DNA from: Solen grandis
Taxonomy: Eukaryota; Mollusca; Bivalvia; Adapedonta; Solenidae
Assembly: GCA_021229015.1 (NCBI GenBank)
Contig: CM037788.1
Coordinates: forward strand, 38,774,024 to 38,838,023
Direction of reading: 5' to 3'
DNA length: 64,000 nt
Below are positions 1 through 11,100 of this stretch, piece after piece. Within the stretch, counting starts at the first letter, position 1; every line of letters starts with the position of its first letter. The notes under the pieces were generated by a model. The model had not been told where the DNA came from. It made no database searches and worked only from the letters and a program-made list of their open reading frames with translations. A program made the position numbers and the translations under genes.

Positions 1-364
1 CTATATTTAGCACTTTGTAAAACAAATACTTGGGGGAGAATTTCATAATTCAGGTTATCTAAAGAAATTAACCAAATACTGTTAGATATTTAAGTAATCA
101 TTTATGTAAGACGAGTCATATACTAGAATATTTGAGAAACAGTTATGTTGGAATGTTTCTACCCATTATCATTTAGCCCGAAGTAATGTTAGTGGAATTA
201 CTCCATTCTACTCATTGTAACATTTAAGAACAAAGAGTCAAACTAATCTTGTACCTGTCATAAGCAGCAATTATACAAACTTTTAACAAACACAGGTGTC
301 ACCTGCTGAAGCGTGACGAAAGTGTGACGGGCAGACAGATGGACGGACTACAGACTTGACTATT
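1..364. other. AT-rich stretch with no gene seen
   Basis: No reading frame, RNA gene or recognisable repeat was found here. The only compositional change is a short GC-richer patch at about 300-355, just before the SINE that follows. Confidence 0.5.
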
Positions 365-605
365 TGAGTTTACTGTCGCTTCGACAGTATTTCAGTCATA
401 TAGCGATGTCCAGCTAATTACATGTGGAGGAAGACCCCGAATGCACGGAGGCATCTGGGTAGAACCACCAACCTACCGCAAGCCAACTGGAAAGCTTCCT
501 CACATGAAAGTCCGAATGACCCTGCTGGGATTCGAACCAACATGGTGAGGGGCTGAGTGAGTCTTAAAGTAAGCGACTTTACCCTCTCAGCCACGGAGGC
601 CCCTA
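365..605 (-). repeat. tRNA-derived SINE, family A, copy 1
   Basis: Read on the minus strand, it starts with a tRNA-like head at the right end (box A-like TGGCTGAGAGG, box B-like GGTTCGAATCC). A family-specific body follows, with the conserved blocks GGAAGCTTTCCAGTTGGC and AATTAGCTGGACATCGC. The same body recurs at 15448-15699, 29255-29508, 42563-42692 and 44250-44418. Seen: the tRNA-like promoter boxes and five related copies. Inferred: spread by LINE-assisted retrotransposition. Confidence 0.85.
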
Positions 606-927
606 GGACAGCAAAAAAGTGATCTCTATGTGTCATCTCTGCTTACAGCAGGTGACACAAAAAGGTCAATTAGACCTCAAGTTATCGTATAGTTTTGTTT
701 TACAAATTACATGATGTCCAATTCCATAAATGCCAAACAAACCTTAAACCATCCTTTAAACCGTGCAATGCTTTTTCTTCGAGCAGTTCTTTTTCTTTTT
801 CAAATTCCACTTTTAAGCTTGCACTGTTTGTCAGTTCTGATTAACCATCCTTTATTTGCACTAAAATATTCGGCAAAATTTCATGGCGGTTTCCCTTCCT
901 GCAGTTAGTATAGTCATTTCCCAAATG
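606..927. other. Stretch with no gene seen
   Basis: AT-rich sequence with no supported coding region. The longest open frame (711-908) has low-complexity, non-coding-like composition. Confidence 0.4.
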
Positions 928-2061
928 CTAAATGCCCCACTTAGGGTCTCTTTGGGGAAAAATACAGGCCAAAATAATGCACAAACTTTGGCTTATTAAA
1001 CATTAGTGGACATATATCGCTGTACCTGACCTTGGTCTTCTCTACATTATCGACGATTGTTCCAGGTTTTGCAATACTAGTGAGATGGCCATGGCCTTAC
1101 AAGAATGGCGGGCGGAAAATCATTAAGCGTTAAAGTGTATTCATAATTCGAAGGCTTCACTTTTAATAATTAAATTAATCTTCAATGTAAGAATCTTTAT
1201 CTACATTGTAAACCATAGAATTACATTATGGTTGAAAATTTGTTTATACGGTTCCGTTGTCAGGAAAAGTTGTAAAAAATAACTATTTGTGTATAGAATT
1301 TTTAAACTTCATTAAAATGTTAATACTCACACTATTGTCAAATGAAATGTTCATCATTATTGGAATTTACTAACATTACGTTATTACAGCAACTTCTTAA
1401 AAAAAATTTAAATATAATCTGATTGATTTGTTAAATGGAGTGAATTAATGAGAAGATAAAAGAGATCAAACTTTTGAAATATAATCATTTTTTTTTTTTG
1501 CAGTTTTGTTCGAACAGCAAATGGTAAATGATCCATAGATCTGCATCCACTGTCATAAAATGGAGAGAAAAAGGTGACTAAATTGAACTTAAAAAAGTTT
1601 TATTGATATTAAAATTCAACCTTTTTGCAATTTGCAATGACACTTCCCACAGTCGATATTTCATTATATTTCTTAAACAGGTATTTATGTGCAAATATCT
1701 TAAGATTGTGTGAAATCGATGGCATCACAAAAAATTTAAGTTATTAAAAACAAAGGCCCTATGGCCCTAATTGGTCTTAATTAGAATGGTTACCAATGAA
1801 ATTTGTACAAATTATTTTAAAATTATATTGAAAAGATGATTTTAAAGTTCAAAATTATTTTCTTTTGATGCCATTGCAACCGAGTTTTTTATGGATCAAT
1901 TAGTCTGGACCATTTTCCGAAAGTGAACAAAGACATTCTGCCAGTTTGATCAATTCTGTCATGGCTTTCAAGAAAGTGACTTTATATACAATTATTAACA
2001 TTTAGCAATAGCCGCCTGGCGGTCATTTTTTTTATGATGAGGAAAATTTCTAAATCGCAAG
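928..2061. repeat. Degenerate first copy of a tandem duplication
   Basis: This block aligns in order to the block starting at 2062. Shared landmarks include TTTGGGGAAAAATACAGGCC versus TTTGGAAAAATACAGGCC, the S19-like exon, GAAATGTTCATCATTATTGG, and the start of the 3006 repeat element (CAAAGGCCCTATGGCCC here). The differences are mostly single bases missing from this copy, which is about 14 percent shorter over the unique part. It is either an old duplicate decaying by deletion, or an error-rich second version of the same locus placed in tandem by the assembly. Confidence 0.75.
1022..1128 (-). pseudogene. Broken second copy of ribosomal protein S19 exon
   Basis: Read on the minus strand, this is the counterpart of the intact exon at 2174-2288. 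It keeps recognisable blocks such as TTGCAAAACCTGGA and GTAGAGAAG, but several one-base losses destroy the frame. It lies at the same relative position in the first duplicate block. It could be a true pseudo-exon or an uncorrected duplicate of the real exon. Confidence 0.65.
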
Positions 2062-3005
2062 GCCATTAGGCTGGTACTCTTTGGAAAAATACAGGCCAAA
2101 AAACAACAGATGCAGGCATAGGACCTTTAGGCTTATTCAACATTAGTGGACATGTGATCGACATGATACTTACCCGTTGCTGTCCTTCTCTACAATCTTC
2201 AGCTGCTCCAGGTTTTGCAGGATACGTCTGGAGATGGACCCATGGGCCTTACAGAAGTGGCTGGGGGCGGTACCCCTCCTCAAGCGCCCTGTAAACAGTT
2301 GTATTCATAATTACACAGGCTTAAACTTCAAAATCAAAAATAATCTCAAATTAAGAAATCTTTATCTCAACATTTTTACACCTAGAACAACATGGTGATA
2401 GAAATGTTGCATGTATACAGGTTACCAGTGTGATCAGAAACCAGTCTTTTTGTTCAAAATAATCTTATTTGTGGTCAGTGAGAATTCCAACTTCAGACTC
2501 ATTAAATCAGTTAATACTCACACCGATTGTTCAAGATGAAATGTTCATCATTATTGGAATTCTACTCAACCATTACGTTATTATCAGCAAACTCTAACAG
2601 AAACAATTTTAAATCACTTAGGACTTTCCCTTGATTTTTATTTCTTTTTAAAATGGGAGTGAAGTGACTAATTTTATGAAAGATAAAAGAGAGACAAATT
2701 ATTGCAAATATGAAATATTTTGCAGTGTGTTCGACCAGACAAGCAAGGAGTGGTAAATTTGTGATTCATTGAGATTCTTGCATCCACTGGCATAAAATGG
2801 GAGAGAACAAAGGCTGACTAAAACTGAACTTAAAAACAGACAAGGTCTTGTATTGTTATAACTGTCTCAACCTTGTTTGCTATTTGCAAATGACATTCCC
2901 ACAGGCAGACCTTTCCACTTAAATATTCTAAGAAAGGTATGCTGGCTATGAAATAAGCTGGAGATGAAACTCGACTAATTCTCCTCACAAAATTCTTAAG
3001 TATTA
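2062..3005. repeat. Second, better preserved copy of the duplication
   Basis: Collinear with 928-1740. It contains the intact S19 exon and intronic flank. Beyond the exon no further coding block was seen up to 3005; the minus-strand frame at 2830-3081 has no recognisable similarity. Confidence 0.7.
2174..2288 (-). CDS. RPS19: Ribosomal protein S19 (eS19), single internal exon
   Basis: A 115-base exon on the minus strand, bounded by an acceptor (TGTTTACAG before 2288) and a donor (GTAAG after 2174). It encodes 37 complete codons with split codons at both ends. The peptide contains RRGTAPSHFCKA, then SISRRILQNLEQLKIVEKD, which matches the eS19 segment that follows the KIYGG turn and carries the conserved PSHF and the RR-LQ-LE-L--VEKD helix. 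eS19 is a small-subunit ribosomal protein needed for 18S rRNA maturation. The upstream exons would lie to the right and the last exon to the left, but neither was found; the left one may be outside the window. Spliced junctions argue against a processed pseudogene. With only one exon visible, I cannot say whether the whole gene is functional. Confidence 0.75.
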
Positions 3006-4684
3006 AAAAACAAGAGGCCCATGATGGCCCTAAATCGCTCACCTGAGATAAATAGGTTGACCCAAGGAACATTTGTTCCAATTTATTTTAAAATCTGGCC
3101 AGTAGTTTTGAAGAAGATGATTTTTAAAGTTTTCATATTTTTTTTCTTTTTGTTGCCATGGCAACCAGAGTTCTATATGGATCAAGTTTATTTTAGGAAC
3201 TTTTGTGAAGGTTGACCCAAGGATCATTCCTGCCAAGTTTAATCAAATTCTGTCCAGTGGTTTCAGAGGAAAAGTTGATTAAAGTTTTCCCTATATACAT
3301 ATAAGGCAAATAAGCCCCGCCCCTGGCGGCCATGTTTTTTTACGGATCGGAATAATTTTTTTAGCAACTTTGGTAGAGGTTGACCCAAGGAACATCTGTA
3401 CCAATTTATTTTAAAATCTGGCCAGTAGTTTTGAAGAAGATGATTTTTAAAGTTTTCATATTTTTTTTTCTTTTTGTTGCCATGGCAACCAGAGTTCTAC
3501 ATGGATCAAGTTTATTTTAGCAACTTTTGTGAAGGTTGACCCAAGGATCACCCCTGCCAAGTTTAATCAAATTCTGTCCAGTGGTTTCAGAGGAGATGTT
3601 GTTTAAAGGTTTCTCTATATACATATAAGGCAAATAAGCCCCACCCCTGGCGGCCATGTTTTTTTACGGATCGGAATAGTTTTAGCAACTTTGGTAGAGG
3701 TTGACCCAAGGAACATCTGTACCAATTTATTTTAAAATATGGTCAGTAGTTTTGAAGAAGATGATTTTTAAAGTTTTCATATTTTTTTCTTTTTGCTGCC
3801 ATGGCAACCAGAGTTCTACATGGATCAAGTTTATTTTAGCATCTTTTGTGAAGGTTGACCCAAGGATCATCCCTGCCAAGTTTTATCAAATTCTGTCCAG
3901 TGGTTTCAGAGGAGATGTTGTTTAAAGGTTTCTCTATATACATATAAGGCAAATAAGCCCCGCCCCTGGCGGCCATGTTTTTTTACGGATCGGAATAATT
4001 TTAGCAACTTTGGTAGAGGTTGACCTAAGGAACATCTGTACCAATTTATTTTAAAATCTGGCCAGTAGTTTTGAAGATGATTTTTAAAGTTGTCATATTT
4101 TTTTTCTTTTTGTTGCCATGGCAACCAGAGTTCTACATGGATCAAGTTTATTTTAGCAACTTTTGTGAAGGTTGACCCAAGGATCATCCCTGCTAAGTTT
4201 AATCAAATTCTGTCCAGAGATTTCAGAGGAGATGTTGTTTAAAGGTTTCTCTATATACATATAAGGCAAATAAGCCCCGCCCCTGGCGGCCATGTTTTTT
4301 TACGGATCGGAATAATTTTAGCAACTTTGGTAGAGGTTGACCCAAGGAACATCTGTACCAAATTATTTTGAAATCTGACCAGTAGTTTTGAAGGAGATGA
4401 TTTTTAAAGTTTTCATATTTTTTTTTCTTTTTGTAGCCATGGCAACCAGAGTTCTTCATGGATCAACTTTATTTTAGCAACTTTTGTAGAGCCTCACGCA
4501 AGGAACATTCCTGCCAAGTTTCATTAAATTCTGTCCAGCGGTTTCAGAGGAGATGTCGTTTAAAGCAAATTGTTGACGACGGACGACTGATGACGCACGA
4601 CTCACGACGCACGACGACGGACGCCGGACGAAGGGCGATCACAAAAGCTCACCTTGAGCACTTTGTGCTCAGGTGAGCTAAAAA
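3006..4684. repeat. Terminal-repeat element with five 320-bp internal units
   Basis: The element starts with CAAGAGGCCCATGATGGCCC and carries the inverted pair GCTCACCTGAG (about 3037-3047) and CTCAGGTGAGC (about 4668-4678). Between them a unit starting GGTTGACCCAAGGAACAT recurs at 3055, 3378, 3699, 4018 and 4335, spaced 317-323 bases apart. Each unit is itself two related halves of about 160 bases, each ending near GTTTAAAG or TTTTTAAAG. The right end has a run of GACGACGGACG-like motifs. This is a type of interspersed repeat common in bivalves. Several overlapping open frames here are by-products of the repeat. Confidence 0.85.
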
Positions 4685-4884
4685 CAACTGGTTTTATCAT
4701 CCATATCACAGGATAGGCCTTTGTACATGATAAAAAAAATGTGATATAAGGGAACAATTGCTATTGGTCATTTTTAGTACATTCAACAAATTGGTGACTT
4801 CTGATCATAAAGCTACATAGGTAATTCAGATCTCTGCTTGTGATGCAAGTTCCCTCTTCATAAGCCCCAAAAACTGAAGGGGAA
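4685..4884. other. Short stretch before the assembly gap
   Basis: No coding or repeat signal is clear between the end of the tandem element and the gap. It may be the 3' flank of the LINE on the other side of the gap. Confidence 0.3.
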
Positions 4885-4984
4885 NNNNNNNNNNNNNNNN
4901 NNNNNNNNNNNNNNNNNNNNNNNNNNNNNNNNNNNNNNNNNNNNNNNNNNNNNNNNNNNNNNNNNNNNNNNNNNNNNNNNNNNN
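4885..4984. other. Assembly gap of exactly 100 N
   Basis: One hundred N bases, the conventional length for a gap of unknown size. It cuts a LINE reverse transcriptase reading leftwards on the minus strand, so most of the LINE 3' half is missing. Confidence 0.98.
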
Positions 4985-5308
4985 CTTACGAAGTCGAGAA
5001 TCCAGTATAATAGAAAATAATTTTGAAAATACACTAGTCAATGTAATACCTCTATAATTGTTTACATCACTAAGATCACCTTTCTTTGGTATAGGAATTA
5101 TAACACCTTTAGTCCAACCTTCAGGATATTTACCACTGTTAAAAATAAAATTCAGTAATTTACTGAAAATTGGAGCAAGAACGTCTTTACAATGAATAAA
5201 TAGTTCAGGAACTAATAAATCTACACCACAACTTTTTCCTCTCTTTAAACTTGATATTGCCTGCTTTACCTCATCAATACTTATGTCATTGTCTAAAAAC
5301 TCATTTGT

Positions 5309-6780
5309 TTAATAATTCCTCCTCGTTTCTAAATCAATAAAAGTATTGTCATTTGAAAACATATTTTTAAAATGTTCATAAAACTTATTAGTAGATAAAT
5401 TAGTGTGTTTATTATTTTTTCTAAATTTTCTAAGTTCCTTCCAAAATTGCTGTGGCTTCTTTTTTGAAAGATAACTCATTTTTAATTTCTGCTTATTATT
5501 ATATTGAGTTCTGGCTCTTCGCTTTGCAATTCTAAATAATCGTCTTTGTGTTATCAATATGTCTTTATTTTCTATAGATCTGCATTTTAAAAAAGTCTTA
5601 TTTGCTTTCTTCAATTTATGCTAGCTTTTCACACTCATTATTATACCAAGGACTTTTAAATTTTCTTTCTCTCTTATACGTTTTAGACTCAGTGTTTTTA
5701 GTTTGTCCAAATAACGAATAAGCGTTGCTATATAAAATATCAGTAATATCACATATACCTTTACTTAGATTTGTATTATTATCTATAACATTACCGACAA
5801 TATATTGCAATTTTGGTATATCCGTTGTAACTAATTCAGCATATATATTATTTTGGCTGTCATCCCACTTTAAGTACTCAATGACACTACCGCTATGTTC
5901 ACCCTCGGGACTAAGTGGAGTGAATAACTGTAAACTAGCGTGCAACGCAGCATGAGGTGAAATTGACATTAAATCGTGCACCTTAAAGTTATCAACTAAA
6001 TGAAATCCATCATGTGACATCAATAAATAATCAATGACGCTACAACCTGTGTCAGACATAAAGGTATACTTGCCTAAGCATGAATCGTCCCCTAAACGCC
6101 CATTTACTATTTTAAGTTTAGAATTACGACACAAATCTAACAACCTCTGCCCAGAGGAATTCACAATTTTATCCATTGAAATTCTATCAGGTAAATTGCC
6201 TGAATCATATAATTCTTCACAATCATCAGCATTATATAAGTATCTGTCTAAATTGCTCGAGGACTCTACTGTGTCCTCCCTCGTGCCACAACGTGCATTC
6301 AAGTCCCCCATTACCGCAACTGTACCAAACTGGGAGTAATAAAGAGTGTCACGCTCAATCGATTCAAAAAAGCCATCTTCATGCATTGTAAAATATGGAG
6401 AATTAGAGGGAGGAATATAAGCAAAGCAGATATAAACATCGTGCTCACTTTTAAAGAAATGTTTACATAATTTCACCCATAAAATACCATTTACATCAGT
6501 TTTAACGATAGATAATCCATCTTTAAGGTAGTCCCGGTAGTAAAGACATACCCCTCCATGACCCCTCTTACTTTTACTTAACCCCGAATTGGGTCTTGGT
6601 AAATTAATATATTCATACCCTTCGAGCTCAAACTTTGAACCAAGTCGTTGCCACGTTTCACTAAAAAATATTAAATCATAACAGTTTACAAGATTCAAAA
6701 AATCCTCATCACCAGAACAGCTAGATAAACCCTCGACATTCCAAGCTATAATGTCAAGATTGTACTTTCCAGCGTAATCC
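5309..6780 (-). pseudogene. LINE ORF2: endonuclease and start of reverse transcriptase
   Basis: The endonuclease domain starts near 6760 (LDIIAWNVEGLS) and shows the typical blocks FFSETW, GHGGVCLYYRD, AVMGDLNARCG and SVIDYLLMS, which hold the catalytic Glu, Asp, Asn and Asp-Tyr residues of this fold. A linker rich in Lys and Arg follows (FWKELRKF). The frame shifts near 5616, and an in-frame TAA lies near 5310. Beyond it the reverse transcriptase continues towards the gap (PKKGDLSDVNNYRGITL, then FSKLFSIILDSRL). The copy cannot make a full protein as written. Confidence 0.85.
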
Positions 6781-7255
6781 TAACCAGAGGATGGCTTGCT
6801 GGTAGATCTGTACAATTTGTCGTTAATATACAGTTTATCTCGCACCAGCACAGCTTTTTTACCGTCTTTGCGTGCATTTAGCATGATTGGGACAAGCTCG
6901 CGTCGCCTTTGTTGGATTTCCTGGGGGTACTGATCTGTGACGTTGTACGGTGTTGGCTTAAGGTTGACCTGCTTAAGGGTGTCTTTAACAATTTGTTTAG
7001 ACGCGGTGTCCTTAAATTTGGCCACAATCGGGCGTGTTTTTTTGGAATTCAATGCACCAACCCTATGTGCTCTGTCAATATGAATGTTATTTTTGACATC
7101 ATGAATTTTTAGGATATTGGAACAAAAATCCAAAACTAGCTGTTCGCAGTTCTCCGATGTACTGCTTTTGGCTCCGGTGGTCGCGTCGTTATCACCTGCA
7201 TTTTGCACTGTGTCATCATCTGTGTCAGTAAAACCACGGATGTCTCGGTGTACAT
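6780..7255 (-). pseudogene. LINE ORF1 protein, C-terminal part
   Basis: The open frame runs from the truncation edge near 7255 to a TAG/TAA context at 6780. It contains IHIDRAHRVG, KKTRPIVAKF and RRRELVPIMLNARKDGKKAV, the signature of the RRM-like and C-terminal domain of L1-type ORF1 proteins, which bind RNA as part of the retrotransposition particle. The N-terminal coiled coil is missing through truncation. There is a first Met at 7208, but the frame stays open upstream of it. Confidence 0.75.
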
Positions 7256-7371
7256 GGGGTGTTTCAGAAGTTCATGGACTTTTTCTATAGACTGAATAGA
7301 TATTGATACACGGTAGTAGAGGAGATAGGAAGAAAATCTACGAAATTCTGAAAAAACCTTTGTATGTCAAT

Positions 7372-7377
7372 TTTATT
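7372..7377 (-). terminator. Candidate poly(A) signal of the sulfotransferase gene
   Basis: AATAAA on the minus strand, about 290 bases after the stop codon at 7665 and before the LINE edge. It is the first good hexamer in the right position. Cleavage was not verified. Confidence 0.5.
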
Positions 7378-7664
7378 CTGTCATTGTTTTGAGCTAAATA
7401 TAGAACGAGACAGCCACAATTTGTATTTTTGCTAATAGAATCTTTCCTGTAAATTAGGCATTTCTCAAGGTCTTTCAGTGATGAAATTAAAAGTGAATTA
7501 TATATGTTGTAAGTGAATTCGGTTTTAGGTCTAACTTCTATAAGATACTGGGACTTTAATGTGTTCCAGAACGTTCTGACCAAGTTTTATGAAAATTGCA
7601 TTTAAAATGGTGGTCCTAAGAGTGTTAACAAGCATATGTTGACAACACACGAAATGCAGGTGTC

Positions 7665-8194
7665 CTAAAAGTTTTGCTTCGTGAAATCAGTGTAATGTTT
7701 CGGTGTAAAAACCCCTGTTCTGTTAAATATCTCCGCTGGTCTTGGGTCATATCCAAACAGAAAAAAGTCAGCCGAATATACCTTCCTAAACATCTCCATT
7801 GTCTCCAGGGGGACAGATCTGTACATTTCAATAAAAATAGTTTTCTTTTGTTTTCTGATTTGTTCAGGATCAGAGTTCAATCTTGCTTGCTTGGCAAGTT
7901 TAATTAATGCATCTTTGTTTGTCGACCGGGCCCGATGTTCGTCAAGGGGATATTTCTGGTCTATACCAATTAAACCTCTAACTTGCAATTTCCTCCACAC
8001 GCGCATGAGAGCCTCGTTCCAGCTCATGCATTTCGAAATAGCACCCTTCCAGTAGTACGGACTTGTAATACTGTCAACAATTGCGTCCATGTCTGCTAAT
8101 TCTTTAATATTGTCTTCCAGGGCCTGGACAGTCGTTGTAAGCTCCAATTTGTTCAGTACATACAAGGAATCGTCTTTAAATGACTCCATTTTAC
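7665..8194 (-). CDS. Sulfotransferase exon 5 (C-terminal, last exon)
   Basis: The acceptor TTTCAG precedes 8194. The first two bases complete the Gly codon left by exon 4 (YIG-KMESFKDD). It encodes 175 residues and stops with TAG at 7667-7665. The end (SADFFLFGYDPRP) matches the family's conserved C-terminal LDF-LFGY block. The stretch MSWNEALMRVWRKLQVRG is less typical. Confidence 0.88.
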
Positions 8195-11100
8195 CTGAAA
8201 TATGATAGTATTATTTAGTATCATTATATGGGGTTATTACTAACTTGGGATAGCACACAAAGAGATGAATTCTAAAATTAAATCGCAGGTATACATTGTT
8301 CTACCATATTTTTATATAATTTATAAAAACAAATTCGACCCATAACACTGGATTTGCATACTGTAAAATATTGACTGTCTGTTTAACACAAATATTATTA
8401 TTAAACAATACATATTCATGTACAAAATTATTAGCAATGAATTGATAGATGTTAATTTACGGAATATGAAAAACAGGCCGGGATTCACCAGGGTGCCCCA
8501 GCTGGCTTTGTCATACAATTTTTAAGGCTATATTTTGATGAAATTGTCGTGATTTGGGTTTTATGTGGTCTTTAGTATAAATCCCCATTGTGAGCCCCTT
8601 GTTCATCACCCGATCAGTCCCCCTACTGATAAAGCATGTCACCTGACAACATCACTAGGTGGCTGTGACTGCTTTATTCCGAGTCAGTCAGACACTTTCA
8701 GCTTTATACTGTGCATATAACAATTAAGCGCCTGAATGTCACATACGTATACCAAAGCCCGACGGGTTGTTTTATTGTAATTATCGGGTGTGTCTATTTT
8801 TTTATTATTATTAATGAAACATCTTGACATATTTTCGTTAACATTGCCCCACTCCCTATCCAACATTTTTTTAGATTTACATAAGTATGTATTTTAATTA
8901 AAAAGAAGCAAATTTGAAATAACAAATGTACAAGAACAGTTTAATCCATGTATTTTAAACTAATAAGAATATAACTCAGTCATATTGTTGTTGTTGTTTT
9001 TGAATAGAGCAGAAAAAATAAATGTAACACTTAATTACTTCATTGTGCCAAGGAAAACAACTTTATCAATTACTTTTCTTTGTGTATGATATTTTCTTTC
9101 CTTTTTCATACTAGTACCATTTATTTATTTTTATAGGTATACTGAAATAAAATTTTAGCTATCGCAAGCTAGCCTTTCAGTGTACTGCATAAAAGATTGT
9201 AGGTAGAACCATATACAACATGGACACGGATGTGTTTTTTATTGATAAATAACACAAATCTGCATAGCTATACGCTAAAGTAAAATTTTCAATCCAAGCA
9301 ATATTATTATATCGCTCAAGACTTAGATCCATTGCTTCAAGTTTCAATATATATTATCTAACTTAATGGTAGTCACACCCGAATGGTCACCATGAAGAAT
9401 TGAAAAATAAACAATATTGTTGTGTTGTATGCCTAAAATAATACATCTATGCAAAATACAAACAAAATTTACCGTCATTACTATTGATTATTGATTATAA
9501 ACAAATAATTCGGCAAACAAACCATGATTGTTTCAACTAAAAATACTTGAAATATGAAATACATTCTTACCATACCAAAAATCAATTTTACACACAGGAC
9601 TAACGTCTTTCTTTTTTTTTGTTAAGTTTGATTTGTTTGTTTAGTTGTTATTGTTAATGTTCTTTTTAAATCTAAAATAGGCCATATCGCTAAAATCTAT
9701 ATAACTGAGAGACATATTTCAAAGTAAATCCGAATTTTCTAGGAAGTAGATCTATTTCGGTTGATCTTGCAAAAATTAAAAAGACTTTTACGGAGTGGTT
9801 TTGATTATTTTAGTCCTTAAATATACCAGGTACCATATTTGTTATCAAATTTAGCATAATTTATCCAATAAATAACTATACAAATTATGAAAATAATAAA
9901 TATATTTTTTTCTTCTAAACTTGATCTGAGTGATACAGGTATAATGACCAACAAAAAATGTTTGACAACTACTGGGATTCGAACCCATAACTCCCAGTTT
10001 CTAGTATTTTTTGCCTATATATGGTTGTGTGTGACTGCCTTAAAAAATTCAATATCCCTCCCCAGATACCCTTCACAATGCATCTCCATCAAACTAGAAA
10101 CTTTTTTTTTCCGGGGGAGCATATCCCCCCCCCCCCCCCAAGTTGAAATTGAAAAATTCTGGATCCGGCCCTGAGCAATGTCTTTTTTTTGTTATTCAGA
10201 CGGTGTAGAATCTGAGTAACAATATTGTATGAACAAGAATAGGTGACCCTTATCTGCGTCAAAACGAGTATACATGATCTAAAGGGTTAAGTAGTATTAT
10301 TTTGTAGTATTTGAAAATCAGAGGTTAAATCATTTGAATTAAACATAAAATAATATTTGGAATTTGGTGCATTACCACTGAGAGAGAGAGAGAGGCGGGG
10401 GGGGGGGGGCGATTTTGTATAACGTCCTACCGACTGTATTTCAGTCATTTGGTGACAATGTCTACTTGAGACAGATATAGTGCTATCACACTGCAGTATC
10501 ACGCTGTAGACAAGATACCACATCCAGTCACATTATCCTGACACCCGGCCAACCAGTCCTCAAACTACCCTTATATACTGAGCACAAAGCAGGGAGCCAG
10601 TACCATTTTAACGGCTATGGCTTGTCGCGGTCGGGGATCGAACCAACGACTTTTGGTTCGAGGCGGACACTAACCACTCGGCCAACGGGGAAGTAGAGTC
10701 TGATTAAAGGAGAGACCTACCTATATATGTATAATTCATCGAACATGCAACACACATCTCAGCCGACATCAGGAAATGGGAATCGGTTTTCTCTTTTGTC
10801 ATCTCTGACCAGACGACAAATTGCACAAATTCAGCAAATGTTGCATCATGGAAGCATTTCTTTTGGCGCGAACTTTTGTTGTCCCTGAACATAGTAATTG
10901 AAGGCTGGCCGAATCGTTCCCAGAACATTGGGTTTGGAACATATATTTTGTCGATATAGGCTGACAAAATCCGATGATACGGGTTTCTTGTAAACAAAAA
11001 TTTAAAATAATCGCTATAATCCTCCGTTCTGTTGGACCCCATTTTTTCGTATTTTTGTGCAAGTGCCGTGTTGATTGGAACATGGTATGGATTTCTGTAT

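Larger units (their letters stand above)
4985..7255 (-). mobile_element. 5'-truncated LINE retrotransposon, interrupted by gap
   Basis: Minus strand. The order is the end of ORF1 (7255-6780), then an apurinic-type endonuclease, linker and start of reverse transcriptase (6780-4985) running into the gap. The ORF1 stop and the ORF2 start lie next to each other near 6780, as in two-ORF LINEs. The upstream edge near 7255 cuts ORF1, so the copy is 5'-truncated. It lies just beyond the sulfotransferase 3' end and on the same strand. The linker resembles that of the LINE at 39.7 kb (a FWK-LRKF or FWKYINKF motif), which suggests a related family. Confidence 0.85.

Noticed and set aside
418..636. Minus-strand frame of 72 codons (also at 15514, 29346, 44181)
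   Set aside because: They are translations of the SINE family A sequence, not genes.
3021..4459. Several overlapping open frames of 64-93 codons
   Set aside because: They repeat with the 320-bp units, occur on both strands and have low-complexity composition; by-products of the repeat.
7338..7583. Additional small gene after the sulfotransferase stop
   Set aside because: It lies in the presumed 3' UTR, starts from a weak ATG and has no family signature.
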